Shown: positions 25,052 through 34,798, numbered from the stretch's first letter. The stretch is DNA of 64,000 nt from Bacteroidaceae bacterium (GCA_900770665.1 CAAGKZ010000077.1:1-64000), one strand, 5' to 3'. Notes: a model not told the origin generated them from the letters alone. Made by a program: numbers and translations.

Positions 25052-28000
25052 ATGTTAAGATTGGGTCTCGATATCGGTTCAACAACAGTAAAATTGGTTG
25101 CAGTCGACAACTGTGGCAAAGTTATTTTTACACGTTACGGCAGACACAACGCTCAAATGGGCGAGGTGGTGCAGGGTTTTCTTGAGGAACTTCTAAACGA
25201 GGCTGGCGATACAGGAGTGTCGCTAAGGGTAACCGGCTCTGTGGGTATGGGATTATCGGAAAGGCACAACCTCCCGTTTGTGCAGGAGGTTGTGGCTGCG
25301 ACAAAGGCTGTACAGAGCTTGTACCGTTCGGCAAGAACAATGATAGACATAGGCGGCGAGGATGCAAAGATTGTTTTCTTAAAAGATGGAGAGGCCGAGG
25401 ATTTGCGCATGAACGGCAACTGTGCAGGTGGCACGGGAGCATTCATAGACCAAATGGCAATAATCCTGGGAATTACTGTCGATGAGTTGAATGATTTGGC
25501 ATTGAAAGCGACACGCACTTATCCAATAGCCTCACGTTGTGGAGTGTTCTGCAAGACCGACATCCAGAACCTTGTTGCCAAGAATGCAAGCCGTGAAAAC
25601 ATCGCTGCATCAATATTTCATGCCGTAGCCGTACAGACCGTAACTACACTGGCGCACGGATATGACATTAAGCCGCCTGTTCTGCTCTGCGGTGGTCCAT
25701 TGACATTCATACCCGCTCTACGCAAGGCATTCAAGAGCTACTTGTCGTTGAACGACGATGATATCATACTTCCCGAACATGGCGAGCTGATACCGGCCTA
25801 TGGTACAGCATTGTGCAATATAGAAAACGAGCGCTTTGAACCGATAGGTTCTCTAATCACGCGACTGAAAGCTGCTCCCCAAGCAACAGAGCGGGCAAAA
25901 ACAGCATTACCGCCCATTTTTGAGAATACCGACAGCTACCGGGCATGGCAGGAGCGCATTTCACGCTGTCGTATTCCCTTAGCCGATTTTGCCGGTGGTG
26001 AACAACAAGCTTTTATAGGTATCGATTCAGGCTCAACGACTACAAAGATTGTAGTAACAAACGAGCGTGGCGAGTTACTCTACACCTTCTATAAAAACAA
26101 TGGCGGGAACCCTATTGAAACTGTATGCGAAGGCTTGAAATTGCTCGATGCAAAGTGCAAAGAGCGAGGTGCGGAACTCAAATTCATAGGCAGCTGCTCA
26201 ACAGGGTACGGTGAGGAACTTATCCGCACGGCATTCAGCCTGCATTCAGGCATAGTAGAAACCATTGCACACTACAAGGCAGCGCACTATCTTGACCCTG
26301 AACTGAGTTTTATTCTCGACATAGGAGGCCAGGACATGAAAGCAATATTCGTAAATAATGGCATTATTGACCGCATTGAGATTAACGAAGCCTGCTCCTC
26401 GGGTTGTGGCTCATTTATAGAAACATTCGCCAAGAGTATGGGTTACTTGACCGAAGAGTTCGCACTGCAGGCATGTGAGTCCAAGTCGCCCGCCGACCTT
26501 GGTACCCGCTGCACGGTTTTTATGAACTCAAAGGTGAAGCAGGTGTTACGTGAGGGAGCCACCGTTGCCGATATTTCGGCCGGGCTTGCTTACTCGGTAG
26601 TAAAGAACTGCCTGTACAAGGTGATGAAACTGAAAGATGTGGCTACACTTGGCAAGCATATCGTTGTACAGGGCGGCACAATGCGCAATGATGCCATAGT
26701 GCGCGCACTGGAGATACTGACAGGAGCCGAGGTTTCACGATGTGACTATCCCGAATTGATGGGTGCATTTGGCTGTGCGCTTTATGCTGCAGAACACTGC
26801 GGCAAGGCTATTACACTAGATGACATGCTCTCAATGACAACATACACGACACGCACCATAAACTGCCGTGGCTGTGAGAATTGTTGCGAGGTGCAGCAAT
26901 ACAGCTTCGGGAATGGCCGACGTTACTATTCGGGCAACCGTTGCGAAAAGCACTTCAACAATAGCGGAGAGGCAAAAACGGCAGGACAAAACATGTATGA
27001 ACTGAAGAACAGGTTGCTTTTTGCGCGCAAGGCCGAAATTACTGACCCAAGAATGAGTATAGGTATACCGCGAGTGCTGAACATGTTTGAGGAGTACCCG
27101 TTTTGGCACACTCTCTTTACACAGTGCGGCATTGCGGTGCATCTCTCCGGCGCATCGGATTACTCGCAACACGAAGAGAGTGCACGCATGGTAATGTCGG
27201 ACAACATCTGCTTCCCTGCAAAGCTCGTACATAGTCATATTGCCAATCTTGCAAAGCTGGGTGTGGATAGAATCTTTATGCCATTTGTTGTATATGAGCA
27301 AGGAGGCAAGGGCGAGCAGAACAGTTACAACTGCCCTGTTGTTACAGCCTACTCGGCAGTTATAAAAAGCGTGGGACAGACGAATATACCCATCGACAGT
27401 CCTGCCATAAGCTTTAAGGATGAGAGACTGTTGTACAAGCAATGCAAGAGCTATCTGCAGTCGTTGGGCATATCGCCGGGTGTGATTGCCGATGCATTCA
27501 TAAAAGCAAAAAAGGAGCAGGCTGCATATCAGCAGGAAATTGCCGGACAAAACAAAAAGGCACTCTGCAGGGCTCAAATGGTTGGGCTACTGTCCATTCT
27601 GCTTGCCGGTCGACCATACCACACCGACCCGCTTATACAACACAAGGTATCAAACATGCTTGCAGAGATGGGAATAACCGTACTGACCGAGGACATAGTG
27701 CGTGGCGAAGAGGTTGATATCAAGGAGACACATTTTCTCGCCCAATGGTCATACCCGAACCGCATAATGCGTTCAGCGAAATGGTGTGCACAGCAGGACG
27801 ACGATGTGCAGTTTGTACAGATGACATCGTTCGGTTGCGGCCCCGACGCATTCATAGTCGACGAGGTGCGGGATTTATTGCTGCGGCACAACCGCGCCTA
27901 CACCTTGCTGAAACTCGACGACATCAACAACATCGGCTCAATGAAACTGCGTGTCCGCTCGTTGGTCGAAAGTCTGAGGATGGCAAACGGGAATAGGGAA

Positions 28001-29266
28001 AAACGCACTGCAAAAGAGTTTGTCACTACGCCCGCGTATGACGACAACTACCGACAGCGCAAGATTCTAATTCCGTTTTTCACCCCGTTCATCTCTCCGC
28101 TGCTTCCTGCCATCATGCGAGTCGCCGGCTATGACACCGAGTGCCTGCCAATGAGCGATGAAGAATCTTCGGAATGGGGTTTAAAGTATGCCAACAACGA
28201 AGTGTGCTACCCGGCAACGCTTGTCGTCGGCGACATAATCAAGGCATTCAAGGAGGGACGGTACAACCCTTCGGAGGTGGCAGTTGGAATCACACAGACG
28301 GGCGGCCAGTGCCGGGCATCGAACTATCTACCTATGCTGAAAAAGGCACTTGTAGATGCCGGTTATACCGATACGCCCGTAATATCGCTCACCTTTGGCG
28401 ATGAACTCGACAACAATCAGCCCGCACTCAAAATCAATTGGATAAAGATTTTGCCTGTCGCCCTGCGGGCGGTACTTTACAGCGATGCCATCAACAAATT
28501 ATACCACGCCGCAGCTGTGCGGGAAAAAGAGTCGGGCGCAGCCGCCACATTGCGGAATGTATACCTGCAAACAGGCGCCGAACTGATTGAAAAGGGCAAA
28601 AGCCAAGAGCTGTACAAACATCTTGGAATGGCTGTGGAGGAGTTTGCTTCTATCTGCCTTGACAAGAGATTGCCGAAGGTTGGTGTCGTTGGTGAAATAT
28701 ATCTCAAATTCAACAATTTTGCGCAACGTGGTATCGTCGATTGGCTTGCAGAGCAGGAGGTTGAGGTTGTTGCCCCCGCGCTTACCGATTTCTTTACACA
28801 AACTTTTGTAAATCGCAAGGCCAATATCGCAGCACAAATCAAGAAGCGCGAAGTCACAGACTATCTTGTCAATTTAGGATACCACCTGGTACGTTCCGAG
28901 ATTCGGAAAGTGAACAAGATTTGTTCAAAGTGCCGTTGGTTCACACCATTTGGAGAGATTTTCCACGAAGCGGAACTTGCAAAAAATGTCATTACACTCA
29001 ACGCGCAGTTCGGCGAGGGGTGGTTGCTTCCGGGCGAGATAATATCGTATGCTGAGAGTGGAGTCAACAGTGTCATCAGCCTGCAGCCGTTTGGCTGCAT
29101 TGCAAACCACATAGTGTCAAAAGGTATAGAAAAAAGGATAAAAAGACTATACCCTGCGATAAATTTACTATCTTTGGACTTTGACAGTGGTGTAAGCGAC
29201 GTAAATATCAAGAACCGCCTATTGCTATTTATTGACAAATTGAAAGAAAATTACAATGGAGAATAA
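25052..29266 (+). CDS. Giant 2-hydroxyacyl-CoA dehydratase activase-like protein (BadF/HgdC + DUF2229 + HgdB-like)
   Basis: 1404 aa from the ATG at 25052 (MLRLGLDIGSTTVKLV); the promoter at 25000-25007 rules out the upstream start. Two ASKHA ATPase domains stand in tandem. The first has DIGSTTVK and NCAGGTGAF (Cys near residue 126); the second has GIDSGSTTTK (about 324) and EACSSGCGSF (about 447). The CxGGTGAF/CSxGCGSF cysteines are those that hold the bridging 4Fe-4S cluster in HgdC. A Cys-rich INCRGCENCCEV (about 604) follows, then a DUF2229-like part from MSIGIPRVLNMFEEYPFW (about 669) and a long HgdB-like C-terminus. The family couples ATP hydrolysis to low-potential electron transfer; the partner substrate here is unknown. 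Confidence 0.85.
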   Translation: MLRLGLDIGSTTVKLVAVDNCGKVIFTRYGRHNAQMGEVVQGFLEELLNEAGDTGVSLRVTGSVGMGLSERHNLPFVQEVVAATKAVQSLYRSARTMIDIGGEDAKIVFLKDGEAEDLRMNGNCAGGTGAFIDQMAIILGITVDELNDLALKATRTYPIASRCGVFCKTDIQNLVAKNASRENIAASIFHAVAVQTVTTLAHGYDIKPPVLLCGGPLTFIPALRKAFKSYLSLNDDDIILPEHGELIPAYGTALCNIENERFEPIGSLITRLKAAPQATERAKTALPPIFENTDSYRAWQERISRCRIPLADFAGGEQQAFIGIDSGSTTTKIVVTNERGELLYTFYKNNGGNPIETVCEGLKLLDAKCKERGAELKFIGSCSTGYGEELIRTAFSLHSGIVETIAHYKAAHYLDPELSFILDIGGQDMKAIFVNNGIIDRIEINEACSSGCGSFIETFAKSMGYLTEEFALQACESKSPADLGTRCTVFMNSKVKQVLREGATVADISAGLAYSVVKNCLYKVMKLKDVATLGKHIVVQGGTMRNDAIVRALEILTGAEVSRCDYPELMGAFGCALYAAEHCGKAITLDDMLSMTTYTTRTINCRGCENCCEVQQYSFGNGRRYYSGNRCEKHFNNSGEAKTAGQNMYELKNRLLFARKAEITDPRMSIGIPRVLNMFEEYPFWHTLFTQCGIAVHLSGASDYSQHEESARMVMSDNICFPAKLVHSHIANLAKLGVDRIFMPFVVYEQGGKGEQNSYNCPVVTAYSAVIKSVGQTNIPIDSPAISFKDERLLYKQCKSYLQSLGISPGVIADAFIKAKKEQAAYQQEIAGQNKKALCRAQMVGLLSILLAGRPYHTDPLIQHKVSNMLAEMGITVLTEDIVRGEEVDIKETHFLAQWSYPNRIMRSAKWCAQQDDDVQFVQMTSFGCGPDAFIVDEVRDLLLRHNRAYTLLKLDDINNIGSMKLRVRSLVESLRMANGNREKRTAKEFVTTPAYDDNYRQRKILIPFFTPFISPLLPAIMRVAGYDTECLPMSDEESSEWGLKYANNEVCYPATLVVGDIIKAFKEGRYNPSEVAVGITQTGGQCRASNYLPMLKKALVDAGYTDTPVISLTFGDELDNNQPALKINWIKILPVALRAVLYSDAINKLYHAAAVREKESGAAATLRNVYLQTGAELIEKGKSQELYKHLGMAVEEFASICLDKRLPKVGVVGEIYLKFNNFAQRGIVDWLAEQEVEVVAPALTDFFTQTFVNRKANIAAQIKKREVTDYLVNLGYHLVRSEIRKVNKICSKCRWFTPFGEIFHEAELAKNVITLNAQFGEGWLLPGEIISYAESGVNSVISLQPFGCIANHIVSKGIEKRIKRLYPAINLLSLDFDSGVSDVNIKNRLLLFIDKLKENYNGE

Positions 29267-29852
29267 GATTATAGATGCAGCCCGCAGCGTATTTATCGAA
29301 AAGGGATATGCTGAAACAAGCATGAGTGAGATTGCTGCCCGTGTGGGTATCAACCGACCTGCACTGCACTACTATTTCCGTACAAAAGAGAAAATGTTCC
29401 AGGCCGTATTCGGCAGTATCGTGTCATCCGTTGTACCTAAGGTTTTTGATGCATTGACCCATAAGGAAAAGAGCATTTCACAAAGAGTCGAGGGTATTAT
29501 TGATGCCTACTATGCACTATTCCTGGAGAATCCTCAATTACCCATGTTTATGCTGCGGGAACTTAACCGTGACTCGGACTTGCTTATCAACACCATACAG
29601 CAATTCAATGTTATGGATACAGTTCATAACGCCCTTGCCTCGGTGCAAGAGGAGATGAATGAAGGTAAACTGAAAAAAGTGTCATTGCAATTTACCTTCT
29701 ACAACTTTTACAGCCTGCTCATTTTCCCGTTTCTCACAAAAGAGATATCGACCAAAGTTTTCCGGAATGATGACAAAGCCTTTCGAGCTATGCTCGTGGA
29801 GTGGAAGCAGAACATCATTGCTCAAATGCAAAACCTGCTGGAGGTAAAATAA
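29256..29852 (+). CDS. TetR-family transcriptional regulator
   Basis: 198 aa. The N-terminal helix-turn-helix is typical (AARSVFIEKGYAETSMSEIAARVGINRPALHYYFRTKEKMF), followed by an all-helical ligand-binding domain of unknown specificity. It overlaps the end of the activase gene by 11 bp, so it is co-transcribed and probably autoregulates through the palindrome at 25004-25033. Its inducer may be an acyl-CoA or another metabolite of the activase pathway; that is inference. Confidence 0.92.
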   Translation: MENKIIDAARSVFIEKGYAETSMSEIAARVGINRPALHYYFRTKEKMFQAVFGSIVSSVVPKVFDALTHKEKSISQRVEGIIDAYYALFLENPQLPMFMLRELNRDSDLLINTIQQFNVMDTVHNALASVQEEMNEGKLKKVSLQFTFYNFYSLLIFPFLTKEISTKVFRNDDKAFRAMLVEWKQNIIAQMQNLLEVK

Positions 29853-29882
29853 CCATCGAGAGCGTGTCAAGCAATCAGAACA

Positions 29883-29933
29883 AGTATGTATCAGTCCCGA
29901 TAGTATTAAAGACTATCGGGACTGATACATACT
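29883..29933. terminator. 22-bp perfect inverted repeat with a 7-nt loop
   Basis: Arms 29883-29904 (beginning AGTATGTATCAGTCCC) and 29912-29933 pair without mismatch around ATTAAAG. It lies between the convergent TetR gene and the phage-like operon, where a bidirectional terminator is expected. There is no T-run on either side, so another role (boundary or attachment-like site) is possible. Confidence 0.55.
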
Positions 29934-29966
29934 GCAGTCAGCCTCATACAACATCCGGCAGGACTG

Positions 29967-32798
29967 CTATCTTAACCTGTTCCGCCACGGCACATCAATA
30001 TCGGCCTCGACAGCAGTAACAACACTCTCCTGTCCCATGTCACCTACTATGGCAAACAGATAATACTTGTAGGATTGTGTAGGGAAATAGGGAAAAAGAA
30101 CATCGCGGAAAGTTTTGTTCTTCTCGCTGCCGGCAATTAGTTTAAAGTGCACGCCATCGTTGCTTGCAAGCATATAACAGGCCAACAAGGGCATTCCCTC
30201 TGTGGGTTGCAGCGGTGGTTCGGCATAGGCATGCAGCAGCAATTGCACGACACGTTTGGGCAGTTTGGTTCCCCAAATCTGCGGCCTTGTAAGGAGGAGC
30301 ACACGGTTGTCGCCCGAAGCCTCATCGGGAATGGCAAAGAGAGTTGTTTTGCCATTGGCAGATGAGATGAAATGAGGCGTTGACTTGCCCTTGACTTCAC
30401 CTTGCAGTTTGGCATTATACCTTACCCACACACCCGATGCAAAAGAGTACACAAAGGAACAATCTGCTACCCGGTTGCCAATGAGCACCTCGTTATGCGA
30501 TGGCAGATAACCGACAAATGCACCCGTCATGAAGCTTTGAAAATCACAGCCGGCAATATTGCTGTCAAGCGACACCAATGACGATATTTTGGCAAATATA
30601 TCGTCGGGCACCGTGGAGAGCGCAGGAGCGTTGCCATCTATTGCTACCGAGAATTTCTTCACGCTATTGCCGGCAATGAGCATCATACCCTGCTTTCCGG
30701 CAAAGACCACACCACCGCCGATGCCGCAGATTGAAGCGGCGTTTACACAGACATCGCGCGACACCTGATTACTGTTCAGATAGGCGACTGTGCCCGATGA
30801 ATCGACCGACATTGCCCAGATACCATCGTTACAGAAGATATAGAGCGGAAACTGACCGAACTGCCCCTGTGACAGGGCTACCGTATTGCTCGACAACCCC
30901 ACAATGCGGCTCTGCGACGGTGTATATGTACACTTTGCGGGAAATACAAAAGGATTCTCGGCCATTGACACCTTCATGACATTGCTTCTCTCTTCGCAAG
31001 GTGTGGCCTCGGCCAAAGGCAACTCACTCTGTATCTCCCAGGTCTCATCGATTGTGATATTGTTTATATCCCTAAAGGAGAAATCGGTAACTCCACCTCT
31101 TTTTATTGTGAATATAAGTTTGTCGCCATCGACAGCACCTCTATGAATAGAAAAGATGCGTAGCGAGCTGTACTCCTCGGGTGGAAAAACATCACCTTTA
31201 TACATCCAACAATCGCGCGAAGCGCTGTAGACGACCTCATGGCTACCTGTTTCGTTGTTGAACAGCCTCAGGACAATTTCACTCGAAATTGTTGCTCCCG
31301 GATTGCCGCCATTGGCAAATTGCGCTGTTACAGAAACCGAACAGGGCAGATACCATTTATGCAGGTAATAAGCGACATTGAGGTAACCGTGCGCCTTCAA
31401 CGGGAACACTTTCTTATACACAGTCTGCCCAACCTTGATAAAGACAAGCATCTCGCATGCACGTGCATCGGGGTATGAGAGCATGGGCGGCAGTTGCAAG
31501 GCATAGCCATCGTGCCCCAACAAGGGTTTGTCGTAATATCGGCTGGTGACAAAATCGCCCTGCGTGGTGCGGAGTTTCACCTGCACTACCATGGCATCGG
31601 CAGTTTCCCTGTTGCCCGAGACGGGGAGATAGGCTGCCGCGTTGTATCCCTTGAAGAAGTATTCACGGAAAGCGGCAATGTGCAATCGGCCGTTGTAGAC
31701 ATAGCTGCAACCCACATCGTACCCCGACAGTGATGATGGAACGGCGGTTGTCTCAAGCCCCTGTTGCAGAGCAAGGCTGACAGACGATACATCATCGAGA
31801 CGGAAAACGCTGTTGCCGTCAATGTCATACTCGGCAATCTTATAGTAGAGTGATGACGACGCCACATCGTCCCAAAGCACATCAAGCGACTTGGCCGAAT
31901 AGAACTCATACTTCTGCGTGTATCCGCCAAGGTCACACTTCTTGCCGGGGATTGAAACGGTTGAGAACACGTCAATCCCGACAACAATGTTCCTCCATGC
32001 CGCCAACTGCGCGATGTCGAAAGAAAATTCGGGTTTGAAGCCACGCACACGCACCCTGTATCTGCTTGGCGTTGTTCCGTCAACAGCCTCGGATAGCATG
32101 TTGTTGCCATCGCGGCCAATACCGTCGTCATAAGTCTCGTCACTCACATAAATGATGTTCGATATGTTAATATAACTGCCGTCGTACAGGCGCAATGCAA
32201 CCCTGTAAAGCGCTCTGTCAATATAATGCCCGTTCTTGTTAAGCACCGACACACACTCCTCGATGTACCCCTTCTCGTTATAATTCCAAGTCGACTCCAA
32301 ATCATCGGAGGAGGACATCATATAAAAAGTACCCTCGGTTGTGACACTCTCCACTTTGGACGAGAGTGTAATACTTACATCGGGGATTTCGGGGCGCTCG
32401 CCAAGTGAGCGGTAAGTTCCTTTTTCAAACAGGAGATAGTGAATACCCCCTTTCGTCAGGCAACAGACAACATTTCCAAGAAACTCCAAGCTCTTGACAT
32501 CGTACAAGCCTTCAATGGCTAACCTTGCATCACCCGACATTACGGGATTGAATTCCTTGTCATAGAAATGTAGCGTGCCAAAGCCGTCATCGGTTATACC
32601 AATGTAACATTGGGAAATCTCGTGCCAATAGAGTGCCGAAGACCCGCCATCGAGAAGAGCGACTTCTGCAGGCTTGGGCATTGGTACCAGACTGCCGCCC
32701 GACATGCGCATATTGACTATGTCGAGACACTCGCCATCCTGCGCAAGAGCGACATCTGTACTTCTGTTTATTCCTTTAAATGAAAAACTCTTTTGCAT
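29967..32798 (-). CDS. Phage tail-hub/DNA-stabilisation-like protein
   Basis: 943 aa from the ATG at 32798 (MQKSFSFKGINRSTDVA); the upstream part of the frame overlaps the spanin gene and is unlikely to be coding. The opening, with a gene-product-wide ALAQDGECLDIVNMRMSGG then LVPMPKPAEVALL, is like the P22 gp10 type of packaged-DNA stabilisation/tail-hub proteins. The rest is a long run of beta-strand repeats (tail hub or propeller-like) with no signal peptide. It is last gene of the capsid operon, overlapping the spanin-like gene by 31 bp. Family assignment is by general resemblance only. Stop codon TAG. Confidence 0.55.
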   Translation of the reverse strand: MQKSFSFKGINRSTDVALAQDGECLDIVNMRMSGGSLVPMPKPAEVALLDGGSSALYWHEISQCYIGITDDGFGTLHFYDKEFNPVMSGDARLAIEGLYDVKSLEFLGNVVCCLTKGGIHYLLFEKGTYRSLGERPEIPDVSITLSSKVESVTTEGTFYMMSSSDDLESTWNYNEKGYIEECVSVLNKNGHYIDRALYRVALRLYDGSYINISNIIYVSDETYDDGIGRDGNNMLSEAVDGTTPSRYRVRVRGFKPEFSFDIAQLAAWRNIVVGIDVFSTVSIPGKKCDLGGYTQKYEFYSAKSLDVLWDDVASSSLYYKIAEYDIDGNSVFRLDDVSSVSLALQQGLETTAVPSSLSGYDVGCSYVYNGRLHIAAFREYFFKGYNAAAYLPVSGNRETADAMVVQVKLRTTQGDFVTSRYYDKPLLGHDGYALQLPPMLSYPDARACEMLVFIKVGQTVYKKVFPLKAHGYLNVAYYLHKWYLPCSVSVTAQFANGGNPGATISSEIVLRLFNNETGSHEVVYSASRDCWMYKGDVFPPEEYSSLRIFSIHRGAVDGDKLIFTIKRGGVTDFSFRDINNITIDETWEIQSELPLAEATPCEERSNVMKVSMAENPFVFPAKCTYTPSQSRIVGLSSNTVALSQGQFGQFPLYIFCNDGIWAMSVDSSGTVAYLNSNQVSRDVCVNAASICGIGGGVVFAGKQGMMLIAGNSVKKFSVAIDGNAPALSTVPDDIFAKISSLVSLDSNIAGCDFQSFMTGAFVGYLPSHNEVLIGNRVADCSFVYSFASGVWVRYNAKLQGEVKGKSTPHFISSANGKTTLFAIPDEASGDNRVLLLTRPQIWGTKLPKRVVQLLLHAYAEPPLQPTEGMPLLACYMLASNDGVHFKLIAGSEKNKTFRDVLFPYFPTQSYKYYLFAIVGDMGQESVVTAVEADIDVPWRNRLR

Positions 32799-33211
32799 AA
32801 TCCAACTCCTTTCAAAATCAAATTCCACATAGCCTTCAACACCCCGGTGCGCCACAACAGGAAAAGCAACAGTGCGACAATGGGCACTTTCCACACCATG
32901 CTACTCTTTTTGGTGGGCTCACGCACCTTCTCCACGACCACCTCTCGGTCAAGGAACACCGTGTCGCAACGCAAAAAAGTATCAACCCGTAGACGTTCCT
33001 TGTATACAGTGCGGTACTTGGTGTAGAAAACCGTGTCGCTCTGCTCACGTACAAAGACACTGTCGCGAAGCACTACGCTGTCGATCCTAACGTGGCCGCT
33101 TACATTGCTCTGCGAGACATATTGCATATCTACGGCCTTTTCCACAGTACTGCAAGCGACCAGAATGAGCAACAGCGCACTAAGACAAATTACTGTTTTT
33201 CTTATTTTCAT
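32768..33211 (-). CDS. Spanin-like lipoprotein with C-terminal membrane helix
   Basis: 147 aa. The N-terminus is a lipoprotein signal (KIRKTVICLSALLLILVAC, lipobox LVAC). The middle is beta/charged with repeated D-T/S-V segments (RIDSVVLRDSVFV, RLRVDTFLRCDTVFLDREVV). The C-terminal part has a hydrophobic helix (VWKVPIVALLLFLLW) and a basic tail. A lipid anchor at one end and an inner-membrane helix at the other is the unimolecular-spanin design that fuses outer and inner membranes in phage lysis. It lies next to a holin. No sequence family was recognised, so the call rests on topology and context. Confidence 0.6.
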   Translation of the reverse strand: MKIRKTVICLSALLLILVACSTVEKAVDMQYVSQSNVSGHVRIDSVVLRDSVFVREQSDTVFYTKYRTVYKERLRVDTFLRCDTVFLDREVVVEKVREPTKKSSMVWKVPIVALLLFLLWRTGVLKAMWNLILKGVGLCKRVFHLKE

Positions 33212-33650
33212 ACTCGATATAATCTTTAAGACAAGCCGTGCGTTCCAGCATCTTCAGGCTAAGGACATAATACAGGAAACTCAGCACCCTGTGCAACGTG
33301 CTTTTCTCGTTTGTGATGAGACGTGCGTTGCGTAGAATGTTTGTACCATAGAAATATATGGCAACATATATCGTGAACGACACGCAATGCATGGCAGCCT
33401 TCTCCTCGCCTTTGAAGTGACCCAGCATATAGATGCAGGCAACCATCGCAAAGTATATTCCGGCATCACGGAAGAAACTGAATGCCTTCCTGAAACTCCA
33501 GTCGCGACGGTTGCATACATCGGCAAGCAGGCCAACCACAAAATTGGCAGTGAAAAGAAGGACAAGCCCGAAGATATCATTCCAAATGGGGAACATCAGA
33601 CCTACCACGTTTGCAATAAGTGATGCAACCACAATTCTCAAGCCATCCAT
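33180..33650 (-). CDS. Phage holin-like membrane protein
   Basis: 156 aa from the ATG at 33650 (MDGLRIVVASLIANVVG). Four hydrophobic segments are visible at about residues 5-22, 24-45, 62-82 and 92-110, with a basic C-terminal tail. Size and topology fit the Bacteroidales phage holin type. It lies between adaptor and spanin-like genes and overlaps the latter by 32 bp. The longer frame to 33785 runs into the adaptor gene and lacks support. Confidence 0.65.
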   Translation of the reverse strand: MDGLRIVVASLIANVVGLMFPIWNDIFGLVLLFTANFVVGLLADVCNRRDWSFRKAFSFFRDAGIYFAMVACIYMLGHFKGEEKAAMHCVSFTIYVAIYFYGTNILRNARLITNEKSTLHRVLSFLYYVLSLKMLERTACLKDYIEYENKKNSNLS

Positions 33651-33663
33651 AGAATTAAAATAT

Positions 33664-34314
33664 TTACTGTTTATTGACACTTCCACCGCCACAGCATGCC
33701 AATGCAAGCGAAAGCATGGCATTGGCAGCATCGTAGCGTTCGAACATAGAATATAGCAACGAGGCGCACTCGTAGACCACCGCATCCACCATCATCTCAT
33801 CGTACCCGTTCAATCCATCGGCAGCATTGAATGTAGCCTCGTAGATGAAATGCAAAGGTTTGGCAGCAGTGCCGACAGGGAACAGCATTGCACAACGCTC
33901 GCCTTGTGGTGTAAAGGACTCGACACACACCGGACGACAGTTGCCGGCGCGTGTATATTCATTCTGCTGCCAAAGAGCCTCGCGCGAGTTGTGCGCATGC
34001 AGATGATGCACCGGCGAGAGCCAACCGTCAAGTTGTAACGACACCAGCTCCACAAAGTCATCGGGCAGTAGCAAAAGAGCACCGCCTGACTTATCGGCCT
34101 TCACGGTCAGTTGTGAGGAATCGACAGCCTTGGTATTGACACGTCCGCCATTGGCACCCTTGTTCTTTTGGATAAACGAGACGGCACGTGGCAACAACTC
34201 CATTATGCTGTCGTCGAGACGGCGTGTGTCGACAGACAACAGCGATACATCATTGTCACTTGAAGCCTCGTTTATCACCAGACGCACCTTTTTCAAAAGT
34301 TCACTACACTCCAT
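33664..34314 (-). CDS. Phage head-tail adaptor-like protein
   Basis: 216 aa from the ATG at 34314, which overlaps the stop of the preceding gene (ATGA). The N-terminal helix pair is followed by a block with LLLLPDDFVELVSLQLDGW, which resembles the helix-turn region of head-completion/adaptor proteins such as the P22 gp4 group. The C-terminal half ends in a long helix (DEMMVDAVVYECASLLYSMF) and a Cys/Gly-rich tail. Position after the capsid gene supports the role. No firm family match. Confidence 0.5.
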   Translation of the reverse strand: MECSELLKKVRLVINEASSDNDVSLLSVDTRRLDDSIMELLPRAVSFIQKNKGANGGRVNTKAVDSSQLTVKADKSGGALLLLPDDFVELVSLQLDGWLSPVHHLHAHNSREALWQQNEYTRAGNCRPVCVESFTPQGERCAMLFPVGTAAKPLHFIYEATFNAADGLNGYDEMMVDAVVYECASLLYSMFERYDAANAMLSLALACCGGGSVNKQ

Positions 34315-34739
34315 CACAACCAATTGGGAAATGAAACGGAATTGGCCTTGGCCACACTTTTGATGGCATTTTTGTTCTGCAACTGCGACAACGGGCAGTT
34401 ATAGGGTTCGGCCATAAGAAAGGCACGCGCCTGCTGCATATTCGTTACCTCTGTTGCCACGTCGCACTGCGTTTCGGGCTCGGCGGCAGTTTCCACAGCC
34501 TTGTTTTTATCTTCAATGACCTCTACCCTGCCGCGCTTGATTTCGCCGCAACGGAAAGCATCGCTGCACTCTATTGCACGCTGGAAAAGCGGATTGTCCG
34601 TGGTGTACTGTGCCGGATATATTCCTGTGGAATTTATTGCCCCACCGGTAAAATCAATCCTCACCAAAGCCTTGCCAATTCTGAAATAGCTGTTACGCTC
34701 AATCTGGCCGTGTATCTCATATGTAATACGTTTTCTCAT
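34314..34739 (-). CDS. Small phage protein with a C-terminal HeH-like segment
   Basis: 141 aa. Residues 1-65 form a beta-rich domain (KRITYEIHGQIERNSYFRIGKALVRIDF). An acidic linker follows, then a short helical segment (NMQQARAFLMAEPYNCPLS ... NKNAIKSVAKAN) similar to HeH/SAP-type nucleic-acid-binding motifs. I have seen the same layout in other Bacteroidales phage structural clusters, but I cannot name a function. It lies directly behind the capsid gene, separated by a strong hairpin. Confidence 0.5.
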   Translation of the reverse strand: MRKRITYEIHGQIERNSYFRIGKALVRIDFTGGAINSTGIYPAQYTTDNPLFQRAIECSDAFRCGEIKRGRVEVIEDKNKAVETAAEPETQCDVATEVTNMQQARAFLMAEPYNCPLSQLQNKNAIKSVAKANSVSFPNWL

Positions 34740-34762
34740 ATCTTTTTAATGTTTTTGTTTGA

Positions 34763-34786
34763 TGCCGGCGGCTGACGCCGCCGGCA
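34763..34786 (-). terminator. GC-rich hairpin between capsid and downstream genes
   Basis: TGCCGGCGGC (34763-34772), loop TGAC, GCCGCCGGCA (34777-34786). On the minus strand it follows the capsid stop, so it could be a partial terminator or mRNA-stabilising stem that sets capsid expression above the downstream genes. Confidence 0.6.
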
Positions 34787-34798
34787 AATGAAAATGAA

